This document shows positions 44,565 through 53,639 of a stretch of 64,000 bases of DNA, in pieces. Both the position numbers and the translations under genes were made by a program. The DNA is taken from assembly GCF_947648125.1 (NCBI RefSeq), contig NZ_CANSMR010000026.1:1-64000 (forward strand), given 5' to 3'. Positions within the stretch are counted from its first letter, which is position 1; every line of letters begins with the position of its first letter. This DNA comes from an uncultured Bradyrhizobium sp. (GTDB taxonomy: Bacteria; Pseudomonadota; Alphaproteobacteria; Rhizobiales; Xanthobacteraceae). The notes under the pieces are model-generated. The model ran no database searches. It saw only the letters and a program-made list of their open reading frames with translations, and was not told where the DNA came from.

Positions 44565-45302
44565 ATGACGCTCGTTCGTTACGAGAGCGTCGACCACGTC
44601 GCGACCATCACGATGGCGCGCAGCGATAAGCACAACGCGCTCAACAACGCGTTGTGCACCGAGCTGCGTGACGCCTGGCTGCGGTTTCGGGACAGCGACG
44701 ATCGTGTCGCAGTGCTGGCTTCGGCGGAGGAAAAATATTTCTCAGTCGGCGCCGACGTTGGTGATCTCCCCGCCAACATGTGGCACGCCGTGCCTGGCCT
44801 CGGCGTGGAGCTGGACAAGCCGGTGATATCAGCGACATCCGGCTGGGTCGTGGGTGGTGCCTTCGTGCTGGTCCAGATGTCCGATCTATGTGTGGCGTCG
44901 GAGACGACGCGCTTCATCTACCCCGAGGGAAAGATCGGCACCACCGCGGGCGGCGTCTCGTCGGTGATGGCGCGGATGCCGCACAAGATCGCGATGGAGT
45001 TTCTGCTGGTCGGCGACGAGATGTCGGCGGAACGCGCCTTCCAGATCGGTTTCGTCAACAAGGTCGCACCGAAAGGTCAGCACCTCGCGCTGGCGCAGGA
45101 GATGGCTGCGAAGATCGCCGGCAACGCGCCGCTGGTGGTCCGCGCGCTGAAGAAGCTGGCCCGCGAAGCGATGCCGAAGGGACCGCTGGAAACGGTCGCG
45201 GATGCGCGGCGGCTGCTCGATGAGGTCAGGGACAGCGAGGATCTCAAGGAGGGCGTGCAGGCCTTCGCCGAGAAGCGGAAGCCGAAGTTCACGGGGAAGT
45301 AG
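44565..45302 (+). CDS. Enoyl-CoA hydratase/isomerase (crotonase) family protein
   Basis: 245 residues, AGGGAGG before the ATG. Crotonase features: ARSDKHNALNNAL, YFSVGADVGDL and the closing LKEGVQAFAEKRKPKFTGK. Of the two hydratase glutamates the first is Val (GGAFVLVQMSD) and the second is retained (IYPEGKIG), so it is more likely an isomerase or another CoA-thioester enzyme than a hydratase. It comes after the cupin gene and before a palindromic repeat; it is unlike the crotonase at 12449 apart from the shared C-terminus. Confidence 0.8.
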   Translation: MTLVRYESVDHVATITMARSDKHNALNNALCTELRDAWLRFRDSDDRVAVLASAEEKYFSVGADVGDLPANMWHAVPGLGVELDKPVISATSGWVVGGAFVLVQMSDLCVASETTRFIYPEGKIGTTAGGVSSVMARMPHKIAMEFLLVGDEMSAERAFQIGFVNKVAPKGQHLALAQEMAAKIAGNAPLVVRALKKLAREAMPKGPLETVADARRLLDEVRDSEDLKEGVQAFAEKRKPKFTGK

Positions 45303-45305
45303 CCC

Positions 45306-45390
45306 CGTCATTGCGAGGAGCGAAGCGACAAAGCAATCCATCTCTCCGGTGCGCGGCGCGATGGATTGCTTCGCTTTGCTCGCAATGACG
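45306..45390. repeat. Palindromic intergenic repeat (GTCATTGCGAG family), copy 2
   Basis: CGTCATTGCGAGGAGCGAAG and AAGCAATCCAT pair with ATGGATTGCTTCGC and GCTCGCAATGACG. It fills the gap between convergent genes almost completely. Same element as 34219-34303. Confidence 0.88.
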
Positions 45391-45401
45391 GCGTCTGATG
45401 A

Positions 45402-46928
45402 CTACGCAAATACCCGGTGATCGATCGCCGCGTTCGGCACCACATAGCCGTAACGCGTATTCGACGGCTCCGCACCGGCCTTCTCATACTGCGCCTTCAT
45501 CATCGCAAAGCGGTCGCCCCTGATGTCGAGCATCGCGCGCTTCGGCTGGATGTTGTAGAGCCGGGCATTGTTGTCGCCGAAAATCGCGGTCTTCACCGGT
45601 CCATCGGCGGGCCCGAGCGGCGCGTAGCCGAACTTCTTCTGCATCACTTCGGGGATTTCGAGCCGCCGCAGGCCCTCGATCTGCCATTGTGGCGCACCGG
45701 TCCACAGCGCGTCGGTGCCCCAGCAAACGTGGTCGACGCCGAGGCCCTTGATCAGGGTGCCCATCAGCGCCGCGCAGACATTGGGTTCGGCGACCAGCGT
45801 GGTCGCGAACAATTGCCCGACATCGCCGTAGACATTGTTGACGCCATACTGCGCCGGGATGTCGGCGAGGTCGGAGGTCCAGGCGATCCGGCCGGTGCGT
45901 TCGAATTCGGCCAGCGCGACCTTGGGATCGCCGCCGACGTGACGATAGGCCGAGTGATAGATCACGAAGTTGAGCTGCGGCCAGTCCTTGGCCGCCTGGC
46001 CGACATCGGCAACGTCGGCGAAGCCGCGCAGGTTCGGATACTGCTTCTCGATTCCGGGCGGAAACAGTCCCTTGTGGACGCAGACATTCTTGATGCCCGC
46101 CTTCACCATCTTCTCATAGCCCTTGTAGGCGACCTTCTCGTCGTCCAGCCGCCAGGGGTAGCGGCTGATCTCCTTGTGGGTGTTGTCGCCGATCGTGTAG
46201 CCCTTGCAGGATTCCGGCTTTAGCGCCAGCGCGGCATCGAGCTTGTCGAGCCAGCCGGGCTGGCCGGGCGTGAAGATCGCGTGACAGAACACGCGGCGCG
46301 AACCGGCCTCGTCGTTCATTTTCTTGCGCGCATCGGCCATCTGCTCGTTGGTCAGGAACCAGTCCTGCTCGATGTCCGACGGCGCCGATGAGATCAGCGC
46401 GATCTTGGTATCGGAATCGAGAAACATCTCTTTCTTGTAGTTGTTGAACTTCAGATCCTCGATGGTCTGCTCGTGATCGTTGAGCTCCTTGTTCCAGCCG
46501 GCCTTGCCGACCGCCTTGCGCATTTCCACAAAGCCCATGATGCGGGTGTCGTCGCGCAGGAAATGCGTGTGCATGTCCATGATGAACTGGTCTTTCAATC
46601 CGTTGGCGCGCTCTTGCGCCATCGCCGGCGTTGCGGCCTCGGCCGGCGTCACATCGAACAACTCCCCATAGACCTGGTTCATCGCGACAAAGGAAGCGGC
46701 CATGCCGGCCGCGGTCTGGAAGAACCGGCGGCGATCGAGGCCCTGCTTGCCACCGAGATCGTCGGCCATCGCCAGCAGACGTGCCTCGACCTCGCGCTGC
46801 CGTTCGTTCTGCGGGTCGGGATAGAACTCGTCGCTGGAGACGATCTGGGTCGGGATCGGCGTCGGGTACTGGCACAGTTCGGAGGGCATCAAGGCGGCAA
46901 GTTCTTCGTCGGTGAGATTGCTGCTCAT
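45402..46928 (-). CDS. Amidohydrolase-2 family protein with internal Tat-like motif
   Basis: 508 residues from the ATG at 46928, with GGGAGCGAAG just upstream; 49 further codons are open but Arg-rich. A twin-arginine motif LDRRRFFQTAAGMAASF lies unusually deep, at about residue 53-70, behind a charged 50-residue leader. The metal site begins MDMHTHFLRDD, and the TIM-barrel ends with HVCWGTDALWTGAP, in which the Asp is the usual catalytic one. Members decarboxylate or hydrolyse aromatic acids and lactones. It is probably exported folded with its metal. The alpha/beta hydrolase gene is divergent. Confidence 0.8.
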   Translation of the reverse strand: MSSNLTDEELAALMPSELCQYPTPIPTQIVSSDEFYPDPQNERQREVEARLLAMADDLGGKQGLDRRRFFQTAAGMAASFVAMNQVYGELFDVTPAEAATPAMAQERANGLKDQFIMDMHTHFLRDDTRIMGFVEMRKAVGKAGWNKELNDHEQTIEDLKFNNYKKEMFLDSDTKIALISSAPSDIEQDWFLTNEQMADARKKMNDEAGSRRVFCHAIFTPGQPGWLDKLDAALALKPESCKGYTIGDNTHKEISRYPWRLDDEKVAYKGYEKMVKAGIKNVCVHKGLFPPGIEKQYPNLRGFADVADVGQAAKDWPQLNFVIYHSAYRHVGGDPKVALAEFERTGRIAWTSDLADIPAQYGVNNVYGDVGQLFATTLVAEPNVCAALMGTLIKGLGVDHVCWGTDALWTGAPQWQIEGLRRLEIPEVMQKKFGYAPLGPADGPVKTAIFGDNNARLYNIQPKRAMLDIRGDRFAMMKAQYEKAGAEPSNTRYGYVVPNAAIDHRVFA

Positions 46929-47144
46929 TCTTCGCTCCCGCATCGCGCCGGATTTTTCCGGTCGGGCCGCGGCGGAGACTAGGACCAAGTCCGTCCGTCG
47001 TCCGCGCCGATTGCCGGAAACCGCGTTCACAAAATCGTGCATCGCAGCTGCGGCCGCGAGATGCCGGCTTCGCACAACCGGTCCTGTGCGCTGCTATGCT
47101 CGATTACACCGGGTCGGACGAAGAAATCCGGAAGGGAGCGAACC

Positions 47145-48161
47145 ATGATGCCGGCAGACCATTCGCGGCGCAGCATGATCAAGGCCATCGGCGTTACGAC
47201 GGCAGCCGGTGTGCTCGGCGCAGCGCCGGCGCAGGCCGCGACCGCAGTTCCTGCTGAGGGAGAAATATGGAGCAACGAATATTGGGCGAAGAAGGGTGAC
47301 ATCCCGCTGTGGATGTTCCGCAAGCGGATCGGCGCGCCGAAACCAGGCGAGCCGGCGCGGCCCGTAGTGTTCTTCGTCCACGGCTCGTCGGTGACATCGA
47401 GGGTGTTCGACCTCACGGTGCCGGGCAAGGGCGAGTATTCGCTGCTCAATGTCTTTGCGCGCTACGGCTTCGATTGCTGGACCATGGATCACGAGAACTA
47501 CGGCAAGTCGGGCCGCACCTCGGGCAATGCGGATATCGCGAGTGGCGTCGAGGATCTGAAGGCGGCCGTCGAGGTGATCGCGCGCGAGACCGGCGAGCGG
47601 CGATATCACTTCATCGGCGAATCCTCCGGCGCGCTGCGGGCGGGTGCCTTCGCGATGGCCGCGCCCGAGCGCATCGATCGCCTGGTGTTCGCCGCCTTCA
47701 CCTACAAGGGCGAGGGCTCGCCGACACTGGCAAAGCGCGCCGAGCAACTCGCCTACTATCGCAGCCACAACATGCGTACGCGCGACCGCGACATGATCCG
47801 CTCGATCGCGACCCGCGACAGGCCGGGCACGTCGGACCCTGCCGTGGTGGAAGTGCTCGCCGATGTCGAAATGCAGTTCGGCGACCAGATCCCGACCGGC
47901 ACCTATCTCGACATGACGGCCAATCTGCCGGTGGTGCATCCGGAGAAGGTGCTGGCGCCGGTGCTGCTGGTCCGCGGCGAGTATGACGGGATCGCGGCAG
48001 TCCCCGACCTCGAGGAGTTCTTCAACAGGCTGCCGAATGGCGACCGGCAGTTCATCATCCTGCCCGGCACCGCCCATTCGGTGGCGCTGGCCACCAATCG
48101 TGAGCTGTTCTGGCATGTGACGCGGGCATTCTTGACCATGCCGACGCCGATCGTGACCTAG
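47145..48161 (+). CDS. Exported alpha/beta hydrolase
   Basis: 338 residues from the first of two ATGs at 47145, with GGAAGGGAGCG upstream. The leader HSRRSMIKAIGVTTAAGVLG ends at AQAA, a Tat- or Sec-type signal. FFVHGSSVTSR is the oxyanion loop; the nucleophile elbow is GESSG; the acid is in VRGEYDGIAAV and the histidine in LPGTAHSVAL. A periplasmic esterase or related hydrolase. It is divergent from the Tat-type amidohydrolase gene, and the two may share a substrate, which is inference. Confidence 0.82.
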   Translation: MMPADHSRRSMIKAIGVTTAAGVLGAAPAQAATAVPAEGEIWSNEYWAKKGDIPLWMFRKRIGAPKPGEPARPVVFFVHGSSVTSRVFDLTVPGKGEYSLLNVFARYGFDCWTMDHENYGKSGRTSGNADIASGVEDLKAAVEVIARETGERRYHFIGESSGALRAGAFAMAAPERIDRLVFAAFTYKGEGSPTLAKRAEQLAYYRSHNMRTRDRDMIRSIATRDRPGTSDPAVVEVLADVEMQFGDQIPTGTYLDMTANLPVVHPEKVLAPVLLVRGEYDGIAAVPDLEEFFNRLPNGDRQFIILPGTAHSVALATNRELFWHVTRAFLTMPTPIVT

Positions 48162-48264
48162 GCGGCCTGCGGCAGGACGCCGCAAGAAAAATCTGCGCGG
48201 CAATGTCGGGATCCGGCTATTCGGTTCGTCCTCGGAGCACAAATTGCAAAATGGAGCGCCTTTC

Positions 48265-48702
48265 ATGGCCAAGCCGACAATGATCTTCGTCAACCTGCCG
48301 GTCAGCAATCTCGCCCGCGCTACTGCCTTCTACGAGGCGATCGGCGCGACAAAAAATCCGCAATTCTCCGACGACACCGCCTCCGGCATGGTGATCTCCG
48401 AGACCATCCACGTCATGTTGCTGACGCACGACAAGTTTCGCCAGTTCACGCCGAAGGCAATCGCCGACGCCAGGACCACGAGCGAGGTGCTGATCTGCCT
48501 CTCCGCCGAGAGCCGCGAGGCCGTCGACGGCTATGTCACCAGGGCGAAGGGTGCGGGCGGCACCGCCGATCCGTCGCCGCAGCAGGATTACGGCTTCATG
48601 TACGGCCGCAGCTTCGAGGATCCCGATGGTCACATCTGGGAAGTGATGTGGATGGACGTCGAGGCTGCGATGAAGGCGCAGTCCGCGCCGGCCACCGCCT
48701 GA
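48265..48702 (+). CDS. VOC (glyoxalase/bleomycin resistance) family protein
   Basis: 145 residues from the ATG at 48265, with GGAGCG upstream. FVNLPVSNLARATAFYEAIG and the closing SFEDPDGHIWEVMWMD are typical of the PhnB/YaeR-like one-domain VOC proteins, which dimerise to build a metal site (Glu in WEV, His in GHIW). Function unknown; enzymes of this type act as lyases, dioxygenases or resistance proteins. It stands in front of the histidine kinase gene in the convergent direction. Confidence 0.85.
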   Translation: MAKPTMIFVNLPVSNLARATAFYEAIGATKNPQFSDDTASGMVISETIHVMLLTHDKFRQFTPKAIADARTTSEVLICLSAESREAVDGYVTRAKGAGGTADPSPQQDYGFMYGRSFEDPDGHIWEVMWMDVEAAMKAQSAPATA

Positions 48703-48779
48703 GCCGCCGCACAATGCAGGCATTCGAAGCCGGCCATGACCGACAGTTGGCAATCCGCCTGACGGATTGAGGCAGCACT

Positions 48780-50228
48780 TCAAGCAGCTGAGATGCCGTC
48801 CGGCCGGGCTTCGGTCATGGCTTGGACGGCTTTTCTCCCCTGAGGTAGATCGGCTTGCCGGCAGCCAGCGACCGGAAAGTTCAGTTCGACCGTGGTGCCG
48901 CCGCCGGGCGTGTCGCAGAGGGAAACGGTCCCGCCGTGGGTGGTCATCACCTGGGAGACAATCGAAAGTCCCAACCCTGTTCCTTCGGTGCGCGTGCTTC
49001 CGCGCTTGAAGGGCTCAAGCAGCAGTTCGGGCTCACCGAGTTGGAGCCCCGATCCGTAGTCGATAACGCTCAACCGCGCTGGTGCTCCGACTTCGATGAG
49101 GACGGAGCCACCTGCGGCGCCATGAGTCACGGCGTTTCGGATCAGGTTCGAGAGCGCGACGGCGATCGCGGTTTCCGAGCCGCGCACCCAGACCGGGTGA
49201 CGAGGCTCGGTGAACTCGACATCGCTTCCGTTCTTCAACGCCATCGGCACGTGTTCGGCCGCAACCCTGCGCGCAAGCGCCGCAAGATCCATTTCGATCA
49301 GTTCGGCAGGTTCCGCGGAGATGCGCGCCAACTGGAGCAGCATGGTGACGATCGACGACAGCTTCTGGTTCTCGGCTATCAGCCTGGCACGCAATGGAGC
49401 GTCCTCGACCTGCTCGAGTATGGTGCGCGCATTGGTCAAGGGCGTACGAAGTTCGTGTGCCGCATTCGACAGGAAATTTCGTTGCGATTTCGAAGCGACG
49501 TCTATTCGCGATAGCGCGCGGTTGAAGGCCGCGACCAAAGGCAAGAGCTCGGCTGGCGCATCTTGTTCCGGCAGTCGTCGGCCATCCGAAACCCCATCGA
49601 TCATCTCGGCGGCCGCCGCGACGGCCCGGACGGGACGCGCGATGAGCGTCGGTACGAAAACCATCGCGGTAAACGCCGTCGCCGCCAGGACAAGGATGAT
49701 GGGCAGCGCGACAATCGTCGCATCGGTGAGCATTCCGGTCGTCAGTTGTGCTGCCGTATAGGCCACGCCACCGGTTTCAATCCACACCTCGCCCACGGGC
49801 GTATTTCTGACGACCGCCATCTTCCTCAGATTCGTGGTTTCGCCGTCAAACGCGTAGGCGATGAAACTCGTCCCGTCACGCGATGTCTGGGTCTTTTGCG
49901 GACGCCACTTCGGGATTGGGCCGTAGCTGACCTCTCCACCCTTGTCGGACACGACATACCAGAATGTCGGGAAATTGCGGGTAATCTCGTCCAGCCTCGA
50001 GGTTCGCTTGAGCGCCAGTTGCCCGGTCTCGTTGCGGGTGACGGCTTCCTTCAATGCATCGGCGACGTCGGCGGCGGCCCAGGTGCCGTCATCGTCGCCG
50101 CCAAACCGGATCAGCAGCGCTGCCGCGCAGAGCAGCATGATGGTCGTCACGGCGCCGATCAGCGTCGCGGACAGCACCGCGATCGAGCGATGGACGCGCT
50201 TGAGCCTTTGCCACTTCAACATCATCAT
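48780..50228 (-). CDS. Sensor histidine kinase
   Basis: 482 residues. Membrane helix 1 (about 16-41), a periplasmic sensor of about 120 residues, helix 2 (about 165-190), HAMP (about 190-245), phospho-acceptor box NAAHELRTPLTNAR and a HATPase domain with N-box NLIRNAVTHG, G1 DYGSGL and G2 GTGLGLSIV. Its ATG overlaps the response regulator stop as ATGA, so the two are translated together. The architecture resembles PmrB/QseC-type kinases. The input signal is not readable. Confidence 0.92.
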   Translation of the reverse strand: MMMLKWQRLKRVHRSIAVLSATLIGAVTTIMLLCAAALLIRFGGDDDGTWAAADVADALKEAVTRNETGQLALKRTSRLDEITRNFPTFWYVVSDKGGEVSYGPIPKWRPQKTQTSRDGTSFIAYAFDGETTNLRKMAVVRNTPVGEVWIETGGVAYTAAQLTTGMLTDATIVALPIILVLAATAFTAMVFVPTLIARPVRAVAAAAEMIDGVSDGRRLPEQDAPAELLPLVAAFNRALSRIDVASKSQRNFLSNAAHELRTPLTNARTILEQVEDAPLRARLIAENQKLSSIVTMLLQLARISAEPAELIEMDLAALARRVAAEHVPMALKNGSDVEFTEPRHPVWVRGSETAIAVALSNLIRNAVTHGAAGGSVLIEVGAPARLSVIDYGSGLQLGEPELLLEPFKRGSTRTEGTGLGLSIVSQVMTTHGGTVSLCDTPGGGTTVELNFPVAGCRQADLPQGRKAVQAMTEARPDGISAA

Positions 50229-50932
50229 TCGCCACTCAAGAGGTATCCGAGGCCACGGACAGGTTTGATGACGACCTTGCAGTTGGCCGCGCGGAGACGC
50301 CGGCGCAGCCGCGAAACGTGTGCCTCGATCGCGTTTGATTGAATCTCGTCATCAAAGCTGTAAGCGGCGACTTCAAGGGTCTCGCGCAGGACGACGCGCC
50401 CAATGCGCCGAACCATCGCTTCCAGAATCGCCAGCTCACGCCGCGGGACAACAATGGGAGCGTGATCGACGCAGACCTCGCGATTGAGGACGTCGTAGCT
50501 CAGATTGCCGATGCGAACGATCGCTCCTCGATCCAGAAACAGACGTCGGAGCACGGCCTTGGCTCGCGCAATCAGCTCAATCGGCTCGAAGGGCTTGGCC
50601 ACGTAGTCGTCCGCCCCTTCGTCGAGGGCGCGAGCAATATCAAGGGGGTCATCAAGTGCCGTCAGCACGATCGTCGCGGGGCTCGGCTTCTGCTGCTTCA
50701 GGTCGCGCAGCAACGCCAGACCGTCGCCATCCGGCAATCCGCGGTCGATCACGACGAGTTCAAAGCTTCGCACGGCGACTGCGGCTCGTCCCTCCTCGAG
50801 CGTCGTGACCATGTCGGATGCGCCGAAGGCCGTAGCCAAGGTATCCCGCAGCCATGGCCCAAGCTGAGGGTCATCCTCCACGACCAGAACGCGCACCGCA
50901 TTCTCCCAATTGTAAACCATTGTTTCTACCAT
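50225..50932 (-). CDS. OmpR family response regulator
   Basis: 235 residues, or 231 from the ATG at 50920 (MVYNWENAVRV), which is more likely because the first ATG lies inside a series of direct repeats. Receiver domain: acidic pair VVEDDPQ, phospho-Asp in VVIDRGLPDGDG, Thr in VLTALDD and Lys in VAKPFEP. The C-terminal winged helix (about 140-235) ends SRLRRRLRAANCKVVIKPVRGLGYLL. It is first in the unit with the kinase. Regulatory direct repeats lie directly upstream. Confidence 0.92.
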   Translation of the reverse strand: MVETMVYNWENAVRVLVVEDDPQLGPWLRDTLATAFGASDMVTTLEEGRAAVAVRSFELVVIDRGLPDGDGLALLRDLKQQKPSPATIVLTALDDPLDIARALDEGADDYVAKPFEPIELIARAKAVLRRLFLDRGAIVRIGNLSYDVLNREVCVDHAPIVVPRRELAILEAMVRRIGRVVLRETLEVAAYSFDDEIQSNAIEAHVSRLRRRLRAANCKVVIKPVRGLGYLLSGE

Positions 50933-50957
50933 TACAGACGGATTACAATAAGATTAC
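50931..50957 (-). promoter_or_regulatory. Three direct repeats GTAAT with 11-base period before the response regulator
   Basis: On the plus strand ATTAC occurs at 50931, 50942 and 50953, exactly 11 bases apart. OmpR-type regulators bind head-to-tail repeats with such spacing, so this is a candidate autoregulatory site. It lies 11-37 bases upstream of the ATG at 50920. Confidence 0.6.
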
Positions 50958-51365
50958 GGCCGGCAAGAAAACTGCGGTGTTCACACGAATGCATTGATGT
51001 GATTGGCCTTTTCCTGGGGGCTTGACTGGCCATCCGCGAATGGCAGGGGTGATCGGATCGACACCTGATGGGGGGCAGTCCGAAAGACTCAATCAGGGGC
51101 GACGCACAGATCAGCGCTCCAGAGCCGATCAGCGTCATGACAGCGAGTGAGCTTTCGCATGTGCATCCCGTCTCAGCGATTTCCCCGCCAGAGACGTCGA
51201 TCAACATGACCGGCGAATGACGGCGCGTCGCCGCGCGCAGGAATACGTCGACAGAGGCGTGAACGGAACCACGTCAGGCTATCGTAATGGTCGCTGTGAA
51301 AAGCATGTCGGACAACGCGGCTCGCATCGCGCTTTCCATCTCCGTCCCCCAGGCTTCCGAACGAT
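50958..51365. other. Gap of about 400 bases without a supported gene
   Basis: It lies between the divergent response regulator and glycosyltransferase genes. A 91-codon frame on the minus strand has a short hydrophobic stretch (about MTLIGSGALICASPL) but no ribosome site or recognisable family. No further palindromes stood out. Confidence 0.4.
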
Positions 51366-53135
51366 ATGCCGGTCGATTTTGCGTTCTCAGCGATGGCCAA
51401 GCGGTCGGATCGCAGCCCGGCGTCTTGGCGCCGTCCGTTCAATCGATGGCTGGATGGAGTCGAGGCGGGGTGGTCAGTGCCACTGCTGCTCGTTTGCTTC
51501 GTCGGCATCTGGACGGTGTATCTGTCAGTGGCCTATCACGGCGCCGGCCTGCATCCGGACGTGCTGGAGACCTGGACGTATGGCAGGCATTTCGCATGGG
51601 GTTATCCCAAGCACCCGCCGTTGATGGGGTGGACGACCGGCGCATGGACCTTGGTCTTTCCGCTCACCGACTGGTCGCTGCAGCTGATGGCGATGACGAA
51701 TGCGGCGTTGGCCTTGTGGTTCGTCGATCTCATCGCAAGAAGGTTCGTGACCGGCCACAAGCGCCTGATCGTGCTGCTCCTGCTGATGCTGACCCCGGCA
51801 TACCAGTTTCATGCGCAGCGCTTCAACGCCAACGCCGTGTTGCTCGCGGTCTGGCCGCTTGCGACTTACTGCTTCCTGCGCGCCTTTGAAACCAGGGCGC
51901 CGCTCTGGGCGATTGCTGCGGGTATCACGGCATCGCTTGCAATGCTGGGCAAGTACTATTCCATCTTTCTGATCGCCAGCTTCGCATTGTCGGCAATCAT
52001 CCATCCCATGCGACGAGCCTATTTCACGTCCAGTTCGCCCTGGATCTCCACTGCCGTCGGGCTGATTGCGCTATCTCCGCATCTGCACTGGTTGGCCACG
52101 ACAGGCGCGGAGCCTGTCCACTATGCCGCGACGCATGTAGGGGCCGATTTCCCCCGTTCACTGCGGGATGCCGTCAATTTCCTGTTGGGCCTTGTCGCGG
52201 CGACGAGTGTGTCCGCCGTGACGTGGGCGATGATCGTCGGGTATCGAATAAAGCGCCTTCCTCGGGATTTTGCGGCGGCAGATCCGAACCTGAAGCTACT
52301 CGGCCACGTTGCGATCGGCACGATCGCTCTTCCTTTCATCACGTCCATATTGCTCGGCACCGACCTGCCATCGCTATGGGCGCTTCAAGGATTGTTCCTG
52401 TTCGCTGTGCCCGTCGTGTGCAGCACGCGTTACCAGATCGAGCGGTTCTATACGGTCAATGCAGCGCTCCTGGTCGCCGGAATAGCGATCGTCGCCACCG
52501 TGATGGCGGCCCCAGCCCATGCGCTCTACCGCAACAGCTACGGTTATGAGGAAGGGCGAAACGTCTATCACCAGGCCGCCGACAAACTCACCCGGCTGTG
52601 GCACGAGCAGATGGGCACGCCGCTGTCGATCGTCGGTGGCAACGATAGCCTTGGGGTTGCGGTGGCCTTCTACAGCTCCGATCACCCGCATTACGGCGAG
52701 CCTTTCGCCTTCCAATATTCATTGGCGTTGCCTCGCGAGGTAACGCCGGAGCGCGGCTGGGCGGCGCTCTGTTTCGATGACCAGGACGATTGCCTTGAAT
52801 GGACCGGGCGAATGGCAGCCCACGCCGGAAACTATGTCAAACGCGAGTTTTCCGTTCAATCGAGCCTGTTCGGAATTCCAGGCATCAAGCGAAACCTCGT
52901 TGCATTCCTGGTCGCGCCCCGTCGTGAGCCGGACGACGCACCGTCAAGCCTCGTCAATGATGCCGGTCAGGGCGGAGGACATGTCCCTCCGCAAACAGAT
53001 CCGCCGCTCCGCGTGGAGCCGGATGTCGCGTTGCCGGAAAATCAGCCGCCGGGAAATGCGCCGCAGACGAACGATCCAGGAGCCAACATGCTTGTGCATC
53101 ATGGAGCAGCAAAGCTCTTCGTCTTGATGCGCTGA
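51366..53135 (+). CDS. GT39/ArnT-like membrane glycosyltransferase
   Basis: 589 residues with about ten to twelve membrane segments. The first periplasmic loop HPDVLETWTYGRHFAWGYPK and HPPLMGW are the acidic and HPP motifs of the PMT_2/ArnT superfamily, which transfers sugars from a polyprenyl phosphate donor at the outer face of the inner membrane. The C-terminal 130 residues are soluble and end in a Pro/Asn-rich tail. A second ATG at 51393 is possible; neither start has a clear ribosome site. The acceptor is unknown; lipid A or another envelope glycan is likely. Confidence 0.8.
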   Translation: MPVDFAFSAMAKRSDRSPASWRRPFNRWLDGVEAGWSVPLLLVCFVGIWTVYLSVAYHGAGLHPDVLETWTYGRHFAWGYPKHPPLMGWTTGAWTLVFPLTDWSLQLMAMTNAALALWFVDLIARRFVTGHKRLIVLLLLMLTPAYQFHAQRFNANAVLLAVWPLATYCFLRAFETRAPLWAIAAGITASLAMLGKYYSIFLIASFALSAIIHPMRRAYFTSSSPWISTAVGLIALSPHLHWLATTGAEPVHYAATHVGADFPRSLRDAVNFLLGLVAATSVSAVTWAMIVGYRIKRLPRDFAAADPNLKLLGHVAIGTIALPFITSILLGTDLPSLWALQGLFLFAVPVVCSTRYQIERFYTVNAALLVAGIAIVATVMAAPAHALYRNSYGYEEGRNVYHQAADKLTRLWHEQMGTPLSIVGGNDSLGVAVAFYSSDHPHYGEPFAFQYSLALPREVTPERGWAALCFDDQDDCLEWTGRMAAHAGNYVKREFSVQSSLFGIPGIKRNLVAFLVAPRREPDDAPSSLVNDAGQGGGHVPPQTDPPLRVEPDVALPENQPPGNAPQTNDPGANMLVHHGAAKLFVLMR

Positions 53136-53250
53136 TCAAGCTCATCCTGGGAATGCCGCCGTGCCGATCGCGCGCGTAATCTTGCGGTAATCGGCCCCCG
53201 CTTTATCGGCGGCGGGGTCAAGGGCGTCATATCACGAAGGATAGCGGTCC

Positions 53251-53574
53251 ATGCTTATCAGGTTGGTTTGCATCAGCCTCGGCGTTTGCGGCATCATCGG
53301 TGCCACCGCGGTCGCGCAGACGTCTCCATCGATGACCGGTTCAACTCACCCGGCCCCCGCAACACGAGCGTCGATCAGTCACGCCGACAAGATCAACCTC
53401 AACACCGCTCCTGTCAGCGAACTGGTGAAGCTTCCGCACCTCAGCGTGCGCGGTGTCACTGCGATCACGGAGGCGAGAGCAAAGTCAAAGTTCAAGGATT
53501 GGAATGATTTCGTGGCCAGACGGGTTGTGCCGCGATTCGTAAGGAACGAGCTCAAGGAGCTCGTCACGTTCTAG
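53251..53574 (+). CDS. Exported helix-hairpin-helix (ComEA-like) protein
   Basis: 107 residues. A Sec signal MLIRLVCISLGVCGIIGATA ends near VAQ/T. After a short linker the region KINLNTAPVSELVKLPHLSV followed by RGVTAITEARAKSKFKDWND is a tandem helix-hairpin-helix of ComEA type, which binds DNA non-specifically. A periplasmic role in DNA uptake is the family precedent, but short stand-alone forms are common in rhizobia with no known role. It is followed by another small secreted protein. Confidence 0.75.
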   Translation: MLIRLVCISLGVCGIIGATAVAQTSPSMTGSTHPAPATRASISHADKINLNTAPVSELVKLPHLSVRGVTAITEARAKSKFKDWNDFVARRVVPRFVRNELKELVTF

Positions 53575-53639
53575 AGGGGCTCTGTCGATCGCTGCCGAGG
53601 GCGGGCGCGGTTGTTGAACGCGAACAAGGATATGCTTCA

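Noticed and set aside
43194-44633. A 479-codon open frame on the minus strand covering two genes
   Set aside because: It runs antisense to the hydroxyacid dehydrogenase and cupin genes, both of which have complete family motifs.
50933-51207. 91-codon minus-strand frame with a short hydrophobic stretch
   Set aside because: No ribosome site; it ends at the response-regulator promoter repeats and looks like spacer sequence.
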